Part shown: one piece after another, positions 58,415 to 64,000 of the stretch | How positions within the stretch are numbered: position 1 is the first letter of the stretch | Layout of the letters: each line of letters begins with the position of its first letter | Assembly: GCA_035578155.1 (NCBI GenBank) | Contig: JAPWDM010000015.1 | Span: 9,504,709-9,568,708, forward strand | Length of the DNA stretch: 64,000 bases | Direction: 5' to 3' | DNA from: Brachynemurus nebulosus | Lineage: Eukaryota; Arthropoda; Insecta; Neuroptera; Myrmeleontidae | The notes under the pieces: generated by a model | The model's input: only the letters and a program-made list of their open reading frames with translations | Told to the model about the DNA's origin: nothing | The model's database searches: none | Made by a program: the position numbers and the translations under genes

Positions 58415-60455
58415 GTTTTAAACAGAAATTAAAATTTAAATAAGTTATAATATTGAAAATAAAGTTGAACTGTAAATATCGGTATAATCATTTAAAAGGT
58501 GATCGGAGCTATGTTTATTTATTTCTATTGCTTCTAGGATTGTTAACTTCTGTCCTTTGCTTGCCTCGTGTAACACAGTAATTTCCCGTTCCGGTGTGTG
58601 TCCGGTGTCTATTAAGTGCCTCGCAAAAGCAGAGTCGGATTTCTTATTTCTATATGACCTAAAATGCTCTGCTCTCCGGGTTTCAAAGTTTCTGCCAGTT
58701 TGACCGATGTAAAAACCATTACAATCTTGGCAGTTTAATTGGTAGATGCCCGATATTTTAAGTTTATCAATTTTTGTTTTATTGTTATATATTAAATTTC
58801 CTAGATTAAAGCCTGATTTAAATGCTATATTTAAATCAGGTACAAATTGGCGTCCTTGGACGTACGTAGTATGTTCACCAATATTTCTACCAAGGAGTGT
58901 CTAAACTTGATTAGCGAAATAATAAACAATAAGATAAAAAATCCAGTAAAACAATCCGAGTTAATAAATACCTTTACTACAATTTTAAAACAAAATTACT
59001 TTGAGTTCGGCAATAAATTCTTCCGACAGACAAGTGGCCTTTCAATGGGGTCACCTCTGAGCCCTCTGTTGGCAGAAATTTATATGTCGAACTTAGAAGA
59101 AATAATAATGAATAATACACTAACCAAACAACATGTAAAATTTTGGTATAGATACGTGGATGACATAATTATAGGCTTCGATGGATCGATTCGCCAGTTA
59201 GAAAAATTTGTAGAGTCATTAAATTCATTAGATCCAAAAATTCAATTTGACTTAGAGGTAGAAAAAGATAATAGTATAAACTTTTTAGATTTGACTATAA
59301 CCAAAATTAACAATAAGCTTGATTTCAATATATATAGAAAACCATCTTACTCAAGTATTACAATTCCAAATGATTCAATAAGTCCGTATCAACATAAAGT
59401 GGCAGCCTACAATTCAATGATCCACAGCGCGTTTAATATACCTTTGTCGGAAGGAAATTTTAAAAAAGAAATAAATAATATTAAAATAATAGCGAATAAT
59501 AACGGATATAATTCAAACCTAATCGATAAATTAATAGCTAAGAAAGAATTTAAGCAAATCTTAAAAGAAATTTACCCCTCCGTTAAACCAGAACCAAAAA
59601 CTAACTTTATAACATATTTTGGTAAAATATCAGATAAAATTAAAAAAATTCTAGCGAAATCAAACATAAATATAGCATTTAAATCAGGCTTTAATCTAGG
59701 AAATTTAATATATAACAATAAAAGAAAAATTGATAAACTTAAAAAATCGGGCATCTACCAATTAAACTGCCAAGATTGTAATGGTTTTTACATCGGTCAA
59801 ACTGGCAGAAACTTTGAAACCCGGAGAGCAGAGCATTTTAGGTCATATAGAAATAAGAAATCCGACTCTGCTTTTGCAAGGCACTTAATAGACACCGGAC
59901 ACACACCGGACACACACCGGAACAGGAAATTACTGTGTTACACGAGGCAAGCAAAGGACAGAAGTTAACAATCCTAGAAGCAATAGAAATAAATAAACAT
60001 AGCTCCGATCACCTTTTAAATGATTATACCGATATTTACAGTTCAACTTTATTTTCAATATTATAACTTATTTAAATTTTAATTTCTGTTTAAAACTGTA
60101 TTCACTGTATTATTGTCTTTTTGTCATTTTCAAGTTCAATCTTTTGCCACGTGTTTATTTGCCTCTTGTCACATGTAATGTAATCTTGTTTTTCTTGACT
60201 TTTGGATTCTCCAATCACTCCCACCCTTTCCACTTCCACATCACAGACCACTCCCCCTTAATAAGTATAGGTAGATAAAATTAGTATATAAGGCATGTAA
60301 AGAATGTAATATCTATTCTGTTTGAAAATGAACTGAAGGTTCGAAACAATATTGTCACAGTTTCAAAATAAAAGTGGTATTTTTGCGAAGTAAAATATTT
60401 GTTTATTATTTACAAATATGGAATACCATAAAGTAACGCTCAAATTTATTAATAT
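58415..60455 (+). mobile_element. Penelope-like element, 5'-truncated, with inverted 3' arm
   Basis: An RT and GIY-YIG gene (58847-59968) is preceded by an inverted copy (58417-58833) of the element's own 3' part (59660-60097). This inverted-arm layout is characteristic of Penelope insertions. The downstream end carries cgctcaaattt, also seen near the window start (469-498). Insertion deleted about 1 kb of the host transposon. Confidence 0.85.
58847..59968 (+). pseudogene. Penelope reverse transcriptase with GIY-YIG endonuclease
   Basis: Begins inside the RT at SLDVRSMFTNI (motif A), so the N-terminal RT part is absent. Then LSMGSPLSPLLAEIYM and WYRYVDDIIIGF (catalytic YVDD), a connector, and the endonuclease GIYQLNCQDCNGFYIGQTGRN...RRAEHF with GIY and YIG motifs. 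An 11-bp duplication (acacaccggac) near 59900 shifts the frame in the last 25 residues. The inverted arm at 58417-58833 keeps the unduplicated version, showing the original C-terminus. It starts mid-domain, so it is 5'-truncated. Confidence 0.92.
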
Positions 60456-61442
60456 AATAAAGTTTATATAAAAAAAGTATTTTCTTAAAAATATGTATTT
60501 AACCTACCTTTTGAAGGAATGCTAAAGTAGACCGAACTTTCCTCTCAGTGGCTTCCCTGAGAAGCCGTTCAATCTCATGTTGAATGTGATGTGTTAACTC
60601 GTCTTTCTTCGAGAATTTTTGCTTCGCTGTATTCCATAATTTTATCACATCGTCCTGGCAGGACTTCTTCGTCTTATGGACGTATCTTTTGACGTATGCG
60701 TTATAAAAATCTTGATAACTCATTTTAAATTAGTAAGAGCATGCACTGAGTCGAATAAAACATTTACAAGAATAAACAAAGCAGGTTAGAACCTGTCCCT
60801 GTGTCGCTGCCACTCAGCTCGTACGCTCTCGTTCATCGAGTCGCGCGTTCGGCTGACAGTGGCACGAAAACAAAAGACGGGCTACACTGTACCGTAAATT
60901 TAGATTAAATTGAGCTATTTGGTATAAAACAAATATGGTGGTTTGACAGTCAGTAGATGTATAACGTCGAAGTATGAATGAAATTATTTTCTTTCGAACG
61001 AATTAGTAAATGATCTCAATCGTACTACGATTACGCTTAAGATTAAATCTTAAGCATGTACAATCTGGATTAAATGGACCAAAATAGTATAATTTTTTTT
61101 GTTTCAATCAGAAAAAAAATTGCGTGATATTTGCCGAGACCCCTCCTCTCTCCAACGTAAGATTAGATGAGATTTGACTCAACCCTCTCCCCCTCTTAAA
61201 CATCTCACGTAATTTATGGACGCCCCCTTAGGTACTTATTAGAAGATTACCACGGTAACCCGATTAAAGGAGGCTTCTACCAAGAAGAATTACAAAAAGC
61301 CAAATATTTTGACGTGTATTTAATAGAAAAAGTATTGAGAAAATCAAAACATCGAGCATACGTGAAATGGTTGGGTTTTCCTAACAGCTCCAACAGCTAC
61401 GTTGACATAAAAGACTTGAAATAATTTACTAACACCAGCAGT

Positions 61443-61452
61443 GTATAAATAA
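61443..61452 (+). promoter_or_regulatory. TATA box of the last virus-element gene
   Basis: gtataaataagg lies about 70 bp upstream of the ATG at 61513 and 20 bp after the integrase stop. Confidence 0.6.
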
Positions 61453-61725
61453 GGTGCGACGAATCAATTTCCATTCATTCTTGACATATAAGTTAAAAGA
61501 ACATTATCAACAATGGCAACAGTAGAAAAATCCATCGATGACTTGAGAACAATGGAAGAAAATCGTGTGCAACACCGAATGTTGAGCAAAATGCTGGATA
61601 AAGCCATTAGGCTACGTAATGTGGATACAATCAATTGTATAGCGATGAAAGAGCGTAATCTTTTCTATCCTGGAAAAACAACATTTGGAATTAAACACAA
61701 TACATCAGAAGAAGTATTGAATATA

Positions 61726-63269
61726 TACTCCTCAAAACAAAATAAGGGCCACTTGAAAGTTTGTATTTTAAAACTGATTTATGTCGATCCACGTCAAAAT
61801 AACTTTTCTAAATGACTGTTGTTATGATATTAAGTGGTTGAGTAAATGATAACAGTTAGGTTTAAGTGATATTATTGTTGAGGGGAAGATTTAAACGTTT
61901 TTTTGTCTCGCACAGCGTCAAGTGGTTAGTTTTACTTATTTTTTGAATTTGATTTTAAATCAGTTTGCGCTAGATTATTGATTGCTGAGGTTGTTTTTTG
62001 AAGTTTGGTGTGTTATTCAATCATTTATTTTTACAATGCCGAGAATTCGACACCATATGGACGAAGCTACTGCTATCAGAGCCGTAACGATGATTGAGGG
62101 TGGTCAATTCAACGTTCCGTGGCTCTGCAGTTGGGTTGTTCAAGAAGTGCTATTCAAAATGTTTGGAATCGGTATCAGCAGACCCGTAGTGTAACCCGGC
62201 GCCGTGGTTCAGTAAGAGTTCGTGCTACCACTGCCCGTGAAGACCATTACATTCGACTGTGTGCACGACGTGAGCCGACTGTTACCGCAGGTACACTGCA
62301 AAATCGCTTACATCGATCTACTGGTACTATTGTCAGTAATCAGACCATACGAAATCGTTTGCATGAAGACCCACAACGTTCAAGAAGACCAGTAATCCGT
62401 ACCAAACTGACCGGAGCGCATCGTGCAAACCGTTTAAGATTTGCACGTGAACACCGTGAATAGGGCTTGGAGGAATGGCGTCACGTACTCTTCACGGATG
62501 AGTGCAAGGTGAAGTTTTTTAGTGATGATCGACGTGTAAGAGTGTGGAGAAGAAGTGGGGAAAGGTTTTCTGATCGTCACGTTCATGAACGCGACAGATT
62601 TGGCGGTCCTAATGTCATGGTCTGGGGTGGAAGTAGTTTGCAAGGCAAAACTGAGCTTGTTTTCCTGAACGAGGGTTCTGTAACGGCTCAAAGTTACATC
62701 GAACAGGTTGTCAGACCCCATGTGATCCCCTTTGCACAACGAGCGGCCGACGGATTTATCCTGATGCAGGATAATGCCCGAGCGCATACCGCTAGAGCGA
62801 CGACAACTGTTCTTAGGGAGGCTAATATACAGGTTTTACCGTGGCCTGCAAATAGCCCTGACTTGAACCCAATAGAACAACAACTGATTGATGTCTTGAG
62901 AAGATGTTGGGAGGAGATTCCTGATGAAACCGTTAGGCATCTTATTGAAAGCATGCCGAGGAGGCTTCAAGAATGTGTTTTAAAAAGGGGAGGGCATACT
63001 CGATATTAAATCACCGAAAAGTTGCATAATGTGTGCTTTTACTCAAAGCGTGAACGTTTGTTGATGACTGTAAAAATGACTATAAAAATGATAAAATCCT
63101 AAAAAAATGTAATTATGGATTAATTTTTTATTTAATCTTATTAAAATTAATTTTATTTAGTAAAAAATTAGTTCCTTAATTAAATGTAAGCATACCTTAT
63201 ACTGTAACTTATATAAAAATAAACTTATGCAGCAAAACATGAGTGGCCCGTATTTTGTTTTGAGTAGTA
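61726..63269 (+). mobile_element. Tc1-like element, copy C
   Basis: Inverted ends as in copies A and B, with TA at 61724-61725 and 63270-63271. It is 1,544 bp, shorter than the others because of a 60-bp internal deletion. Confidence 0.95.
62036..63009 (+). pseudogene. Tc1-type DD34E transposase, multiply damaged
   Basis: Starts at MPRIRHHMDEATAIRAV. A single-base deletion near 62106 shifts the frame inside the first HTH, and TAG at 62461-62463 stops the next frame. The remainder (62467-63009) keeps LFTDEC, ILMQDNARAH and NPIE, but 60 bp (20 residues after NPIE) are deleted near 62878. The catalytic triad is visible but the gene is dead. Confidence 0.95.
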
Positions 63270-63656
63270 TATTATTCAATTATATTTTTGATACGGATGA
63301 AAACGATGTATTTTCATTGGAGTCACTTAAAGATGTTGTTGCGAACTGGTTACGGACAGCTGTGGAATATGTTCACCCTGAATCGTTGAAATTTGTGTTT
63401 GCCATTATGGAAAAATACGGAATTCAAGACGTTTCTTTGATCGAAGAAGAGTCTAACGAAAATGATGTTGAACACAAATGGCTGGTGTGTTGGATTTTGC
63501 GAAATATTGAACGAAGCCTTAATGATCCATCGGCTTTACTTCGTTGGGAGTGTGGACCCGATCCAGGTTCCTGGCCGTCGACAAAATTGGAAGATTATTT
63601 GGAAGTCGAAAAATTATTAAGAAAAAATTCACACGTTATTCATACATAAATTCTAC

Positions 63657-64000
63657 ATGTACATAGTAATTTTCGTCAATAAAGTTTTTAAATAAAAATT
63701 ACTGTTTTATTTTTATACTTTTATTTTGAATTTTTATTTCTTACTGTTTACAAATATATACAAATTCAACTTCATATGTCTTTATCAACAAATATAAAAG
63801 GGAAATTTGAATATTTTTTGAATCATCATATAATATAAACAAAGTATTTAGAATAATATGTGTAAATATAATTCAAGTTCACTTAAAACTAATATCAGAG
63901 TCACTTGTTACAAATTCACTTAAAACTAATATCAGAGTCACTGTCTCCCTACACAAGCACAACTTATTGCGTTATTTGTCTCTTATAACCATACGGTATG
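63657..64000. other. Downstream flank with 28-bp direct repeat
   Basis: ttcacttaaaactaatatca...gtcact is present at 63878-63905 and 63915-63942. Otherwise AT-rich, with no gene seen. Confidence 0.5.

Larger units (their letters stand above)
54548..60723 (-). pseudogene. GGGGGCG-family transposase, copy 2, fragmented
   Basis: Exon 1 at 60723-60508 (MSYQDFYNAYVKRYVHK, no stop, unlike copy 1) ends at the same donor. Exons 2-3 are lost to the Penelope insertion. Exon 4 runs about 58411-57578 with SQDDKARVPI, SSDGGRDENPRY and NRVERRMAPLS (all three candidate catalytic residues). A 134-bp intron (57577-57444) follows. Exon 5 (57443-57131) is cut by the foldback and resumes at 54771-54548 (HRRAAHIALAKQARMFRKV), with a deletion just before the stop. 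The same intron position as copy 1 confirms the gene model. Confidence 0.85.
54268..61227 (-). mobile_element. GGGGGCG-ended DDE transposon, copy 2, with nested insertions
   Basis: 6,960 bp between inverted ends gggggcgtccataaattacg and its reverse complement, with perfect TTA duplications at 54265-54267 and 61228-61230. Orientation is opposite to copy 1 (32676-36255). It contains the same gene, a foldback (54772-57130) and a Penelope-like element (about 58415-60455) that replaced roughly 1 kb of transposon (copy 1 coordinates about 33450-34430). Confidence 0.93.
53546..61424 (+). pseudogene. Polinton-type integrase with chromodomain-like tail, split
   Basis: Starts at ATG 53546, overlapping the previous stop by 8 bp. 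DDE core: WQCDSIDMSAY (D), LHSDDGKDF (D), VVERFNRTLK (E), with retroviral-integrase spacing. After that come KYKVGDFVRISKYKSHFEKGYQPSWTTELFKI and, beyond the insertion, RYLLEDYHGNPIKGGFYQEE then a chromodomain-like end (KSKHRAYVKWLGF). Breaks: single-T deletions in T runs at about 53694-53699 and 53852-53857, and the 6.96-kb transposon at 54268-61227. Removing the insert with one TTA copy rejoins the frame exactly. Confidence 0.88.
61513..63649 (+). pseudogene. Unknown virus-element protein, split by Tc1 copy C
   Basis: Two frames, 61513-61725 (MATVEKSIDDLRTMEENR) and 63272-63649 (ending KNSHVIHT), are joined exactly when the Tc1 element and one TA are removed, giving about 196 residues. The N-terminal half is helical and charged and the C-terminal half is acidic with Trp-rich spots. 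No known domain. The position, its own TATA box and its intact codons apart from the insertion suggest a genuine gene of the virus-like element. The function is unknown. Confidence 0.75.
49559..63656. mobile_element. Polinton-like endogenous virus element, disrupted
   Basis: Two minus-strand genes and a plus-strand cluster encode virion-type and integration functions (described individually). Subtracting the later insertions (6.96 kb and 1.54 kb), the visible element is about 5.6 kb. The integrase with chromodomain-like tail plus packaging ATPase is the Polinton/Maverick hallmark pair. No protein-primed DNA polymerase, and no protease that I recognise, lies in the window. I could not find terminal inverted repeats, so the element may extend beyond 64000. 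Confidence 0.7.

Noticed and set aside
60340..60365. Hammerhead-ribozyme-like motif (ctgaaggttcgaaac) in the Penelope 3' region
   Set aside because: The conserved CUGAUGA core is not complete and I could not fold the three stems.

Overview
The window is AT-rich insect-type nuclear DNA made almost entirely of nested, mostly broken mobile elements. I found no host single-copy gene, rRNA or tRNA. The element types (Tc1/mariner, PIF/Harbinger, piggyBac, pogo/Tigger, Penelope, an errantivirus, a Polinton-like virus element) point to an insect. Hemiptera or Hymenoptera fit, but the order cannot be fixed from this sequence.

Layout. 0.4-7.3 kb: piggyBac remnant, a LINE fragment split by a TA-target MITE, a possible tRNA-type SINE, a second LINE split by microsatellite repeat DNA, a degenerate Harbinger. 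8.3-11.4 kb: a nearly complete terminal-inverted-repeat (TIR) transposon carrying one large DUF7869-like gene and an array of subterminal repeats. 11.5-13.1 kb: Tc1 copy A. 13.7-16.8 kb: a complete Harbinger with TTA target-site duplication (TSD), a broken transposase and a divergent MADF/BESS gene. 18.6-27.5 kb: repeat clusters, two pogo/Tigger pseudogenes and foldbacks. 29.6-30.4 kb: a broken C2H2 reading frame. 32.7-36.3 kb: copy 1 of a transposon with GGGGGCG ends and a multi-exon DDE-like transposase. 36.4-38.5 kb: a GATGC-rich MITE and an intron-containing mariner-like pseudogene. 38.8-46.5 kb: an errantivirus-type LTR element (gag, pol, env) in a (TA)n tract. 46.6-48.2 kb: Tc1 copy B in the same tract.

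49.6-63.7 kb: a small Polinton-like virus element. It has a structural-type gene, a PLA2-like gene, a packaging ATPase, a DUF8207-like gene, a fibre-like coiled-coil gene, an integrase with a chromodomain-like tail, and one unknown gene. Its integrase is split by copy 2 of the GGGGGCG transposon (TTA TSD, reading frame restored on excision in silico). Copy 2 is itself split by a 2.36-kb foldback and a Penelope-like element. The last gene is split by Tc1 copy C, again with perfect frame restoration.

Nearly every coding region carries a stop or frameshift. The most informative parts are the insertion/empty-site pairs, the two poorly classified transposon families (8.3-11.4 kb; 32.7-36.3 and 54.3-61.2 kb) and the gene set and promoter iterons of the virus-like element.
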